Shown one piece after another: positions 25,458 through 33,338 of a stretch of DNA of 44,929 nucleotides. This DNA is from Senegalimassilia sp003474385 (lineage in GTDB: Bacteria; Actinomycetota; Coriobacteriia; Coriobacteriales; Eggerthellaceae): the NCBI RefSeq assembly GCF_003474385.1, contig NZ_QUCY01000022.1, forward strand, positions 1 through 44,929, read 5' to 3'. A program made the position numbers and the translations under genes. Under the pieces are notes generated by a model. The model saw nothing but the letters and a program-made list of their open reading frames with translations, was not told the DNA's origin and ran no database searches. Positions within the stretch are counted from its first letter, which is position 1, and the number at the start of each line of letters is the position of its first letter.

Positions 25458-25552
25458 GGGGAACATGAACGCGAGACGGGGGTACGTTCACGGTTGCCCT
25501 TTCACTTCCCAAAGAGCCCTCGTGAACGCACCTCCGTCCCCTGTTCACCCCC
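25458..25552. repeat. Long imperfect palindrome, REP-like
   Basis: GACGGGGGTACGTTCACG (25475-25492) faces CGTGAACGCACCTCCGTC (25521-25538), 16 of 18 positions complementary, around a 28-base loop. Outer GAACA/TGTTC bases extend the symmetry. It lies between rluB and tyrA in a 352-base gene-free spacer (25250-25601) and shares the word pattern G-rich + ACG + TTCAC with the inverted repeat at 20091-20138. Confidence 0.55.
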
Positions 25553-25601
25553 CGTTCGCCCCGGCGTCCCCCTTCGACGTCCCTGGACGGCTCGCACTCT
25601 C

Positions 25602-26483
25602 CTACTTAATAGACGCGTGCAGCGCCGCCACCTCTTCGGGGGTAAGCTCGCGCCACTGGCCGCGGGGCAGGTCGCCCAGCTCGATGGGGCCGAAGCTGTC
25701 GCGGTGCAGCGCCAAAACGCCGTGTTTGATGGCCGATAGCATGCGCTTGACCTGGCGTTTCCTTCCCTCTCGCAGCACCACGCGCACCACAGCGCGCTGC
25801 TGGGAGCGCTTGCGCAGGATGGCGGCGCGTTGCGGGCTGGGCACGCTGCCGTTAGGTTCGTGGTCGGGCACGGCAGGCGGAACCTCCAGCATGGACAGCG
25901 CGCGCTTCGCTTCTGCGCCTTCCACCAGCGCGGCCTTCGCGGGCGCGGTCATGCCGTCGTCAAGCTGGATGCCCTGCTCAAGCTGGGCCAGCTGCTCGGG
26001 CGTGGGCTTGCCGTTGACCAGCGCCAGATAGCGCTTCTCCACGTGATGACGCGGGTGCAGAAGGCCGTTGCCCAGCTCGCCGTCGGTGCTGAACAGCAAA
26101 AGCCCCGTGGTGTCGAAGTCCAAGCGCCCGATGGGGAACAGCCCCGGGAAGCGATCGGTGGGCACGAGCTCGGCCACCGTAGGACGACCCTGCGGGTCGG
26201 ACATGGTGGTCACGTAACCGGCGGGTTTGTGCAGCATGATGGTGACGGGGCCGCCCTCCAAGCGCACGGGCACGCCGTCGACCGCCACCTGGTCCACAAG
26301 CGGGTCCACCTTGCTTCCCAGCTCGGTAACCACCTGGCCGTTCACCGTCACGCGCCCGGCCGTCATGAGATTCTCCGACCCGCGACGGCTTGCCGCGCCG
26401 GCGCGCGCCAGGAACTTCTGCAGGCGCATGGGCACAAGGCGCTCCTCAGGCTGCGTTTGGTTGGGTTTGAGTTGCCTGATCAT
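25602..26483 (-). CDS. rluB: Ribosomal large subunit pseudouridine synthase (RluB/RsuA family)
   Basis: 293 residues. It isomerises a uridine of rRNA to pseudouridine. The S4 RNA-binding domain is near residues 19-65 (MRLQKFLARAGAASRRGSE). The catalytic domain contains GRLDFDTTGLLLFSTDG (catalytic Asp, near 120-136), followed by KRYLALV and a long C-terminal RVVLREGRKRQVKRMLSAI. ATG 26483 has GGGAG upstream; an internal ATG at 26429 with a more distant GAGGAG is an alternative and would begin directly at the S4 domain. An insertion of roughly 30 residues around 190-225 is rich in proline. It follows scpB, an arrangement seen in many Gram-positives. Confidence 0.94.
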   Translation of the reverse strand: MIRQLKPNQTQPEERLVPMRLQKFLARAGAASRRGSENLMTAGRVTVNGQVVTELGSKVDPLVDQVAVDGVPVRLEGGPVTIMLHKPAGYVTTMSDPQGRPTVAELVPTDRFPGLFPIGRLDFDTTGLLLFSTDGELGNGLLHPRHHVEKRYLALVNGKPTPEQLAQLEQGIQLDDGMTAPAKAALVEGAEAKRALSMLEVPPAVPDHEPNGSVPSPQRAAILRKRSQQRAVVRVVLREGRKRQVKRMLSAIKHGVLALHRDSFGPIELGDLPRGQWRELTPEEVAALHASIK

Positions 26484-26525
26484 GATTCTCCCATCACAGG
26501 TCGGTCGAGGTTTGCCGGGAACCGG

Positions 26526-27488
26526 TTACTCGTCGTCGGTTTCGAATCTCAGGTTGTCGAAGTCGATCTTCTCCACCAGCCCGAAGCTTTGCGCCATAGC
26601 ATCGGCGAGCATCTGCTGCGCGGCATTGCTCGCCGGACCGTCACCGGCCGGGAACGCGGCCTGCGAGCCCAATGCGTCGCGATTCGGGTCGTCAGCGGAA
26701 AGCGGCAGCTGGTCGTCCGCCGCGACGCGCTCCGACGCCGCCTGCCGAGGCGCACGAGCCTCGCCGCCGGCACCACCCGCGCCGCCAACACGCTGCTGCG
26801 AGGTCAACGCAACGCCGGCGCCTTCGTCCTCGAAATCGAACTGCAGGCCGTCGAGCGGATCGGCGGCTCCCCCATCCGACATCTGCGCCTCGGGCGCCAC
26901 ACGCGCCTCCTGCCCGCCCGCGCTCAGACGCTCGCGGATGAGCTGGCGCGTGGCGTCATCGGGCGCAAACTCGTCCAAATCGGGAAGATCGCGCACCGAG
27001 CGCAGCCCGAACTTCTCCAGAAAGCCGCGCGTGGTAGCGTACAGCGTGGGGTTGCCCGGCGCGTCAGCCTGGCCCGCTTCTCGGATTAACCCCTTCTCCA
27101 CCAGGGAGTTTATGGAGCTGTCGGAGTTCACGCCGCGAACGCTGGCAACACCGGCGCGCGTGCAGGGCTGCAAATAGGCAACAATGGCGAGCGTTTCCAT
27201 GGCCGCCTGCGAGAGTTTGCGCGTGTCCCACGACAGCACGTACTTCTCCACCAGGTCATGGTACGCCGGGTGCGTGTACAGCCGCCAGCCGCCGGCCACC
27301 TCGCGCAGCTGGATGCCGCGCTGCTCGCGCTCCAGCTTCTCGCGCAGGTCCACCAACGCCTGCTCGACCAGCTTCGGGTCGGCCTCCAGCATGTCGGCAA
27401 GCTCGATGACGCCGACCGGTTCGTCGGTGACGAACAGCATGGCCTCTATGGCGCCGCTCAGCTGCGCCTGATCAAGTCCCTCGAACAT
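26526..27488 (-). CDS. scpB: Segregation and condensation protein B
   Basis: 320 residues. Subunit of the SMC-ScpAB chromosome condensation complex. Residues 1-185 hold the two winged-helix domains (SGAIEAMLFVTDEPV..., then KLSQAAMETLAIVAYLQPCTRAGVASVRGVNSDSSINSLVEKGLI, typical ScpB). The remaining about 130 residues are low-complexity, with acidic, Gly/Ala-rich and Gln-containing stretches, longer than in most ScpB proteins (about 180-200 residues). The start lies directly after the scpA stop, with GAGGAA in the end of scpA as ribosome site. Confidence 0.95.
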   Translation of the reverse strand: MFEGLDQAQLSGAIEAMLFVTDEPVGVIELADMLEADPKLVEQALVDLREKLEREQRGIQLREVAGGWRLYTHPAYHDLVEKYVLSWDTRKLSQAAMETLAIVAYLQPCTRAGVASVRGVNSDSSINSLVEKGLIREAGQADAPGNPTLYATTRGFLEKFGLRSVRDLPDLDEFAPDDATRQLIRERLSAGGQEARVAPEAQMSDGGAADPLDGLQFDFEDEGAGVALTSQQRVGGAGGAGGEARAPRQAASERVAADDQLPLSADDPNRDALGSQAAFPAGDGPASNAAQQMLADAMAQSFGLVEKIDFDNLRFETDDE

Positions 27489-28280
27489 CTATTCCTCCCC
27501 AACCGACGTCAGCGCGTCGTCGCCATCCAGCAAAAGCTCGCCCGAGCCCTCGATGTACTCGATGTCGATGTCGCCGAACAGCCGGCTTTGCTCCACGCGC
27601 ACCATGGAACGCTTGTACAGCTCGAGCACCGCCAAAAACGTGACCACCACCAGCGGCGTGGGGGCATCCTTGGCGATCAACTGCGAGAAGCGCAGCTGTT
27701 TGAGGTTGCGGATGCGCTGATGGATGGCGCGCACGTGCACCTCCACCGGGATGGGCTTCGCAGCGATGTGCTCGCTTTCCAGCAAAAATACCTCGCGCCG
27801 CGCCAGCGCACGAGCGGCAAGCAGCGCAAGAGAGTCCAGCGACACGTCACGCAAGAAGTCGGGCATGAGATTTAGAAAGCACGCTTCAGGTCCGAACGGG
27901 CGCGGATGCATACGGCCCTCGGCGACGAACCGCGCATGCAGCGCCGCAGCGGCGTTCTTGTACTGTTTATATTCCAGCAGACGCTCCACCAGCATGTCGC
28001 GCGCCTCGGAGGGCGCCAGCTCGGCAATGTCGTCCTCCACCTCGATATGCTCGCGCGGCAGCAGGCTTTGCGCCTTGATCTCCAGCAGCGTGCTGGCAAC
28101 CAGCAGGAAATCGCTGGCGACGTCCAAGTCGAGATTCTGCATGCGGCCCACTTCGGCCAGGTACTGGTCGGCGATCTGCGTGATATTGATGGCGCCGATG
28201 TCAACCTTCTGACGGCTGACCAGGTACAACAGCAGATCGAACGGCCCCTCGAAGCTGTCGGTGCGAACGCGATACGACAC
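27489..28280 (-). CDS. scpA: Segregation and condensation protein A
   Basis: 263 residues. Kleisin subunit that bridges the SMC dimer and ScpB. The N-terminus FEGPFDLLLYLVSRQKVDIGAI is the classical ScpA start; a C-terminal winged-helix (TPLVVVTFLAVLELYKRS...) follows. Start is GTG 28280, 15 bases after the upstream protease stop. It is directly adjacent to scpB with no spacer. The length is normal. Confidence 0.96.
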   Translation of the reverse strand: MSYRVRTDSFEGPFDLLLYLVSRQKVDIGAINITQIADQYLAEVGRMQNLDLDVASDFLLVASTLLEIKAQSLLPREHIEVEDDIAELAPSEARDMLVERLLEYKQYKNAAAALHARFVAEGRMHPRPFGPEACFLNLMPDFLRDVSLDSLALLAARALARREVFLLESEHIAAKPIPVEVHVRAIHQRIRNLKQLRFSQLIAKDAPTPLVVVTFLAVLELYKRSMVRVEQSRLFGDIDIEYIEGSGELLLDGDDALTSVGEE

Positions 28281-28295
28281 GATGCCCCGCCGCCC

Positions 28296-28982
28296 CTACG
28301 AAATGGTGAAGGGGAACAGCAGGTTGCCCAGATTGCCGGCGGTGACGTCCAGGTAGATGCCGAACACGTTCACGTGGATGATATACGGCAGCAAAATAGC
28401 CACGATCATGAAGATCGGGAACGCGTACTGCTGCACCTTGTAGTACTTCGGCAACCACTTCACAGGCATGAAGAACGCGAAGATGGAGCTGCCGTCCAGC
28501 GGCGGGATGGGCAGCAGGTTGAAGAACATAAGGTACAGGTTGATCAGCGCGAACATGGGCAGGAACATCAGGTAGAAATAGAAGAACGCCTGGCTCTGCA
28601 CCACCCACTGCGCAACGGGGGCGAACCCGTAGAGAACCCACGCGACCACGCCCGCCAGCACGGCGAGCAGCAGATTGGCGGCAGGACCGGCCAAACCCAC
28701 GATCAAGTCGCCCTTGCGCGGGTCCTTGAAGTATGCGGGGTTGTATGGCACCGGCTTGGCATAGCCGAACACGGGCATGTTCATAGCCATGAGCAGAAAC
28801 GGCATGATAACGGTGCCGAACGGGTCGATATGCGCAAGTGGGTTGAACGACAGGCGCCCTGCGCGCTTGGCGGTGGGGTCGCCTAGTTTCCAGGCAGCAA
28901 AGCCGTGCGCCATCTCGTGCAACACGATGGCGGGAACGAAGCTCAAAATCGAGCAGATGAGATAAGGAAGCTGTGTAGTCAT
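28296..28982 (-). CDS. Site-2 protease homologue (peptidase family M50), membrane
   Basis: 228 residues from ATG 28982. Zinc motif HEMAH at residues 22-26 lies in the first membrane segment; NLLPIPPLDGSSIF near residue 150 gives the third ligand (NxxPxxxLDG). About six hydrophobic segments. This is the small rhomboid-like-position M50B type often found upstream of scpA. The substrate is unknown. There is no ribosome site before ATG 28982; a consensus -10 ends only 9 bases upstream, which suggests a leaderless mRNA. The open frame continues 37 codons upstream but without family-like sequence. Confidence 0.92.
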   Translation of the reverse strand: MTTQLPYLICSILSFVPAIVLHEMAHGFAAWKLGDPTAKRAGRLSFNPLAHIDPFGTVIMPFLLMAMNMPVFGYAKPVPYNPAYFKDPRKGDLIVGLAGPAANLLLAVLAGVVAWVLYGFAPVAQWVVQSQAFFYFYLMFLPMFALINLYLMFFNLLPIPPLDGSSIFAFFMPVKWLPKYYKVQQYAFPIFMIVAILLPYIIHVNVFGIYLDVTAGNLGNLLFPFTIS

Positions 28983-28991
28983 AATCGCATT

Positions 28992-29020
28992 ATTATAACG
29001 CCACAAACGCCAATGCGAAA
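28992..29020 (-). promoter_or_regulatory. Promoter giving a probable leaderless transcript
   Basis: Minus-strand TATAAT (28992-28997) with TTTCGC (29015-29020) 17 bases upstream. The -10 ends 9 bases before the ATG of the M50 protease gene, so the transcript would begin at or just before the start codon. It should drive the protease-scpA-scpB-rluB series. Confidence 0.65.
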
Positions 29021-29153
29021 CCGATAACCGACCTGAAACCCATTCGTAACGCCAATAAGCACAAGCAAACTCGATAGACGCAGCACCGTGCAACTACGCA
29101 GCTCGCACGCAATCGCAACGCACAACACGTGTCCACCGGACGAACGCAAAGCG

Positions 29154-29180
29154 GGCGGGCGACCTTGGTGGCCGCCCGCC
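29154..29180 (-). terminator. Hairpin terminator after serC
   Basis: GGCGGGCGACC (29154-29164) faces GGCCGCCCGCC (29170-29180), one mismatch, 5-base loop, 30 bases after the serC stop. The downstream tract on the minus strand (GCTTTGCGTTCG) is only moderately T-rich. Confidence 0.6.
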
Positions 29181-29210
29181 TGCTGGAAAGCGCTATCGTC
29201 TATCGCGAAC

Positions 29211-30293
29211 TTATGCGTTCTCACGCTCGAACTTGTCCATGAACTGGACCAGCGCCTCGACGCCGGCCTTGGGCATGGCGTTGTAGATGCTGGCGCGCAT
29301 GCCGCCGACGCTGCGGTGGCCCTTGATGTTCTCGATGCCCGCGGCCTTCGCCTCGGCGATGAACTTGGCGTCCAGCTCGGGGTTGCCCGTGACGAACGGC
29401 ACATTCATGAGCGAGCGGAACTCCTTCTTCGCCGTGCCGCTGAACAGGTTGGACTGATCCAGGTAGTCGTAGAGGATGGTGGCCTTCTCCTCGTTGAGCT
29501 TCTGCATGGCCTCAAGACCGCCCAGGCCCTTGAGCCACTGGAACACCTTGCCGCACATGTAGATGCCGTAGCACGGCGGGGTGTTGGACAGGCTGCCGGC
29601 GTCGGCCTGCGTCTTGTAGCGCATGATGGTGGGCGTGAACGGCAGCACGTCCTCGCGAATCAGGTCGTCGCGCACGATGACGATGACCACGCCGGCCGGG
29701 CCGACGTTCTTCTGCACGCCACCGTAGATCAGGCCGTACTTCGACACGTCCATGGGCTCGGAAAGGAACATGCTGGAAACGTCGGAGACCAGCGGGATGT
29801 CGCCGGTTTCGGGCAGCTTGGTGTAGCGGTTGCCGTAGACGGTCTCGTTCTGGCAGATGTAGACGTAATCGGCGTCGGGGCTGAACGTGAGGCCGTCGAC
29901 GTCGGGCACGTAGGTGAAGTTCTCATCCTCGGAGCTGGCGATGCAGCGAGCGTCGCCGTAGAGCTTGGCCTCCTTGAAGGCCTTCTTCGACCAGTTGCCC
30001 GACACGATGTAGTCGGCAACCTTGTTCTGCATGAGGTTCATGGGGATGGCCGCGAACTGCTGCGTGGCGCCGCCCTGCAGGAACAGCACGCGGTAGTTGT
30101 CGGGGATGTTCATGAGGTCGCGGATGTCCTGCTCGGCGGTCTCGATGATGCCCTTGAACGCGGCGGAGCGGTGCGACATCTCCATCACGGACATGCCGGT
30201 GCCCTGATAATCGAGCATTTCCGCGGCGGCGGAGGACAGCACCTCCTCGGGGAGCACTGCCGGACCAGCCGAGAAATTGTACACGCGAGCCAT
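29211..30293 (-). CDS. serC: Phosphoserine aminotransferase
   Basis: 360 residues. It converts 3-phosphohydroxypyruvate to phosphoserine with glutamate, using PLP. The N-terminus YNFSAGPAVLPEEVL is diagnostic, and YGGVQKNVGPAGV near residue 195 carries the PLP lysine. ATG 30293 has GGAGG 7 bases upstream; an open frame further upstream is not family-like. It is monocistronic, divergent from nadA, with two hairpins in its leader. Confidence 0.97.
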   Translation of the reverse strand: MARVYNFSAGPAVLPEEVLSSAAAEMLDYQGTGMSVMEMSHRSAAFKGIIETAEQDIRDLMNIPDNYRVLFLQGGATQQFAAIPMNLMQNKVADYIVSGNWSKKAFKEAKLYGDARCIASSEDENFTYVPDVDGLTFSPDADYVYICQNETVYGNRYTKLPETGDIPLVSDVSSMFLSEPMDVSKYGLIYGGVQKNVGPAGVVIVIVRDDLIREDVLPFTPTIMRYKTQADAGSLSNTPPCYGIYMCGKVFQWLKGLGGLEAMQKLNEEKATILYDYLDQSNLFSGTAKKEFRSLMNVPFVTGNPELDAKFIAEAKAAGIENIKGHRSVGGMRASIYNAMPKAGVEALVQFMDKFERENA

Positions 30294-30331
30294 GCTGAAC
30301 CTCCTTGGGTTGACGAATGGATGCAGCGCGC

Positions 30332-30380
30332 CCGCGATTCGCGGGTTGGCGCCGAACGCGGAGCGCAAGCGCGTTCCGCA
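30332..30380 (-). promoter_or_regulatory. Two hairpins in the serC leader
   Basis: CCCGCG/CGCGGG (30332-30346, 3-base loop) and GCGGAGCGC/GCGTTCCGC (30359-30380, one G-U, 4-base loop) lie between the serC start and its likely promoter. They may be a leader control element, but no T-run or known riboswitch core is present. The rest of the 30294-30614 spacer shows nothing else I can support. Confidence 0.35.
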
Positions 30381-30614
30381 CCAGTCTAGTATGGGCCTTT
30401 CGCATGTTGAACCTACCGGCGATACGGGATTTAAGGGCAAACGGTGAAGGCGCTCCGCGGGCGGCGGGTGCGGGCACGTGTACGGCTGGCGCGCGAAAGC
30501 CGGCGATTGACGCGTGGACCGGCCGCCGGATACGCCTGGCGAAGTCGCAGCTGACGGCAGACGAGTCCGTTGCCCGCAGCCGGCGCGCGAGCCGGAGGAT
30601 GGAGAAACGATGGG

Positions 30615-30646
30615 AACTTTACAGCTGTCAAGTCAGCTGTAAAGTT
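30615..30646 (+). promoter_or_regulatory. 32-base palindromic operator upstream of nadA
   Basis: AACTTTACAGCTG (30615-30627) and CAGCTGTAAAGTT (30634-30646) form a perfect 13-bp inverted repeat around TCAAGT. It lies just before the nadA -10 box, where a bound repressor would block transcription. The operon's last gene encodes a 3H-domain regulator of the NiaR type, the natural candidate to bind here in response to niacin. Confidence 0.8.
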
Positions 30647-30652
30647 TTGCGG

Positions 30653-30658
30653 CATACT
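30653..30658 (+). promoter_or_regulatory. Possible -10 box of the nad operon
   Basis: CATACT six bases after the palindrome. The -35 region would fall inside the palindrome's centre. Transcription would start about 30 bases before the nadA ATG. Confidence 0.4.
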
Positions 30659-30695
30659 GCAGCGTCAAAGAACCGCACGAAAGCATGGAGCGAAC

Positions 30696-31694
30696 ATGAG
30701 CGAGCAGGTCATCGAAAACAACGCAGGGCAAACCGGCGCAGGCACGCAAGCGTCTGGCACGGCCGAGCCCATCGCGGCGCTCACCCAGGAGATCGCGCAG
30801 CTAAAAGAGCAGCGCGACGCCGTGATCTTGGCGCACTACTACGTGCCGTCCGAGGTGCAGGCCGCGGCCGACTACGTCGGCGACAGCTTCGCCCTGGCGA
30901 AACTGGCCGTCGACCTGCCGCAGCAGACCATCGTGCTGTGCGGCGTCGAGTTCATGGGCGAATCGGCGAAGCTGCTCAATCCGGACAAAACCGTACTTTT
31001 GCCCGAGCCCGCCGCCGACTGCCCCATGGCGCACATGATCAGCAAACCTGACATCGACCGCGTGCGCGCAGAATACGGCGACGACCTGGCCGTCGTGTGC
31101 TACGTCAACTCCACCGCCGAGGCGAAAACCTGGTCCGACGTGTGCGTGACCTCCTCGAACGCCGTGAAGATCTGCAGCAACCTGCCGCAGCGCAACATCC
31201 TGTTCATCCCCGACATGAACCTGGGCCGCTACGTGGCAAGCCAGCTTCCTGACAAGCATGTCATCCTGAACAAGGGCTATTGCCCGCGCCACATGACCAT
31301 CAGCGTGGAGCAGATCATCGACTTGGAGGAAGCCCACCCCGATGCCGTGGTCATGGCGCACCCCGAGTGCCCGGCCGACGTGCTGGCCGAGGCCGATTAT
31401 ATCGGGTCGACGAAGGGCATGATCGAGCATGCCGCCGCATCGGGCGCGCAGGAGTTCATCGTGTGCACCGTGGTCGGCATCATCCGCGAGCTCGAGCTGC
31501 GCACCCAGGGCACGGGCAAGCGCTTCCACTTCCCCGCCACCACGCCGCGCTGCGAGAACATGGACCTGGTCACGCTGCCGAAGCTGGCCGCATGCCTGCG
31601 CAACCCCGCCCCGTACGAGGTGCACGTTGGCGACAGCCTGGCCCCCGCGGCGCGCCTGACGCTCGAACGCATGCTGGAGTACGCGGCAAAGTAG
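30696..31694 (+). CDS. nadA: Quinolinate synthase
   Basis: 332 residues. It condenses iminoaspartate and dihydroxyacetone phosphate into quinolinate using a [4Fe-4S] cluster. The three cluster cysteines lie in VLCGVEFM, AHPECPAD and TPRCENMD. The substrate region ILAHYYVPSEVQAAADYVGDS is present near residue 45. ATG 30696 has GGAG 7 bases upstream. The first 30 residues (Gln/Ala/Gly-rich) are a poorly conserved extension. It is the first gene of nadA-nadB-nadC-niaR. Confidence 0.97.
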   Translation: MSEQVIENNAGQTGAGTQASGTAEPIAALTQEIAQLKEQRDAVILAHYYVPSEVQAAADYVGDSFALAKLAVDLPQQTIVLCGVEFMGESAKLLNPDKTVLLPEPAADCPMAHMISKPDIDRVRAEYGDDLAVVCYVNSTAEAKTWSDVCVTSSNAVKICSNLPQRNILFIPDMNLGRYVASQLPDKHVILNKGYCPRHMTISVEQIIDLEEAHPDAVVMAHPECPADVLAEADYIGSTKGMIEHAAASGAQEFIVCTVVGIIRELELRTQGTGKRFHFPATTPRCENMDLVTLPKLAACLRNPAPYEVHVGDSLAPAARLTLERMLEYAAK

Positions 31695-31703
31695 GCGGCG
31701 AAG

Positions 31704-33338
31704 ATGAGCGAAAAGAACGAATTAGCTGGCGAAATGGGTGCTGCACCTGCGGAAACGGTGGCTTCCGCTACAGTTCGCACGCACATCGATGACGCATGCG
31801 TGTCAACCGGTGACCGATTACAACCGGAGTACGACGGCGCTACCGAGGCGCACGACATCGCCTGCGACGTGGTCATCGTCGGCTGCGGCGTGGCGGGCTT
31901 GTACTGCGCGCTCAACCTTCCCTCCACGCTTTCCGTGGTGATGCTGGCGAAGACGACCGTGGACGAATGCGACTCGATGCTGGCGCAAGGCGGCATCTGC
32001 GTGCAGCACGACGACGCCGACTACGCGCCGTTTTTCGAGGACACCCTGCGCGCGGGCCACTACGAGAATCGCTGCGAGAGCGTGGATCTGATGATTCGCG
32101 CAAGCCGGAGCATCATCTCCGGCCTGGTGAAACGCGGCGTGGGCTTTGAGCGCGACCAGGCGGGCAACCTTCGCTACACCCGCGAGGGCGCGCACAGCCG
32201 TCCGCGCATCTGCTTCCACGGCGATATCACCGGCGACGAGATAACCTCCACGCTGCTTGTTCGCGTGCGCGAGTTGCCCAACGTCCACATCTTGGAGCAC
32301 ACCTGCATGGACGACATTCTGATCGCGCAGGATGATGGCGAGCGCCGCCAGCCGCAAACGCGTTGCCGCGGCGTCCTTGCGCATACGGCCGACGGGGCGC
32401 AGCTGCGTATCTTCGCAAGTCAGACGCTTTGGGCCTGCGGCGGCATCGGCGGCACGTACCCGCGCTCCACCAACTTCCCCAGCCTTACCGGCGACGCATG
32501 CGCCATTGCCGCGCGCCATGGTATCGCCCTCGAGCACATGGACTACGTGCAGATCCACCCCACCTCCCTGTACTCGACGCAGCCGGGCCGGGCGTTTCTG
32601 ATCTCGGAATCGTGCCGCGGCGAAGGGGCAGTGCTGCTCGACGCTAACGGGAAGCGCTTCACCGACGAGCTGCAACCGCGCGACGTGGTGAGCGCGGCCA
32701 TATACCGGCAGATGGCCGCAGAAGGCTCGGAATTCGTGCGCCTCTCCTTCGCCAACATGCCAAAGGACGAGATCACGGGACACTTCAAGAATATCTACCA
32801 GCGTTGCCTGGAGGAGGGGTTCGACATCACGCGCGAGCCCATCCCCGTCGTGCCTGCGCAACACTACTTCATGGGCGGCGTGCGGGTGGACCGCAACAGC
32901 GCCACGGACATGCCGGGGCTCTACGCCGCGGGCGAGACCAGCTGCAACGGCGTGCACGGGAAGAACCGCCTGGCCAGCAACTCGCTGCTTGAGTCGCTTG
33001 TGTTCGCGCAGCGCGCCGCGTGGGATATGTGCCGCAAGCTAGGAGCGAACGCGCCCGTCGAGCAAACCTATCCCGAGCAGCCCTGCGGCGCCGACGCGCA
33101 GGCGTACAAACGCCTCTGCGCTGAAGCCGAGCGCAAAACCCGCGAAAGCGCAGCGCAAGGCGAGCCGCAAACCGCGGCGCAAACCTGCACGCAAACCTGC
33201 GTACAAAACGCTGGGCAACCCGGTTCGCAAACCTGCGCGCAAAACACGACGCAAAACAGGTCGCAAACCCGCGCGCAAACCCTTTCCCCGTCCGACAACG
33301 ATTGCACCGCAAGCTCCAAGGAGGTCGTTTGCGCATGA
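31704..33338 (+). CDS. nadB: L-aspartate oxidase with a repetitive C-terminal tail
   Basis: 544 residues. A flavoprotein that oxidises aspartate to iminoaspartate for NadA. FAD motif VIVGCGVAGLYCALN is near residue 55, then DSMLAQGGICV, and a conserved HYFMGGVRVDRNSATDMPGLYAAGETSCNGVHGKNRLASNSLLES region near 392-434. An N-terminal extension of about 50 residues precedes the FAD motif. The usual C-terminal helical domain is largely absent: after about residue 485 the protein runs into a Gln/Thr/Asn/Cys-rich tail coded by ten 12-base repeats. The remaining fold should still be active, but this is inferred. The start ATG 31704 has only a weak ribosome site; it is 9 bases after nadA. Confidence 0.93.
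   Translation: MSEKNELAGEMGAAPAETVASATVRTHIDDACVSTGDRLQPEYDGATEAHDIACDVVIVGCGVAGLYCALNLPSTLSVVMLAKTTVDECDSMLAQGGICVQHDDADYAPFFEDTLRAGHYENRCESVDLMIRASRSIISGLVKRGVGFERDQAGNLRYTREGAHSRPRICFHGDITGDEITSTLLVRVRELPNVHILEHTCMDDILIAQDDGERRQPQTRCRGVLAHTADGAQLRIFASQTLWACGGIGGTYPRSTNFPSLTGDACAIAARHGIALEHMDYVQIHPTSLYSTQPGRAFLISESCRGEGAVLLDANGKRFTDELQPRDVVSAAIYRQMAAEGSEFVRLSFANMPKDEITGHFKNIYQRCLEEGFDITREPIPVVPAQHYFMGGVRVDRNSATDMPGLYAAGETSCNGVHGKNRLASNSLLESLVFAQRAAWDMCRKLGANAPVEQTYPEQPCGADAQAYKRLCAEAERKTRESAAQGEPQTAAQTCTQTCVQNAGQPGSQTCAQNTTQNRSQTRAQTLSPSDNDCTASSKEVVCA
33167..33286 (+). repeat. In-frame 12-bp tandem repeat, about ten copies, in nadB
   Basis: Ten consecutive 12-base units of the type GCAAACCTGCAC / GCAAAACACGAC run from 33167 to 33286. 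Each encodes a 4-residue unit around Gln-Thr or Gln-Asn (QTC, QNA, QNT, QTR). The reading frame is kept throughout. The same unit recurs at 34461-34508 in niaR and at 1174-1197 between genes. Confidence 0.85.

Noticed and set aside
25201..25548. Small minus-strand frame in the tyrA leader as an aromatic leader peptide
   Set aside because: It has no cluster of Tyr or Phe codons, overlaps the tyrA start in another frame and its best ATG sits on the -10 box.
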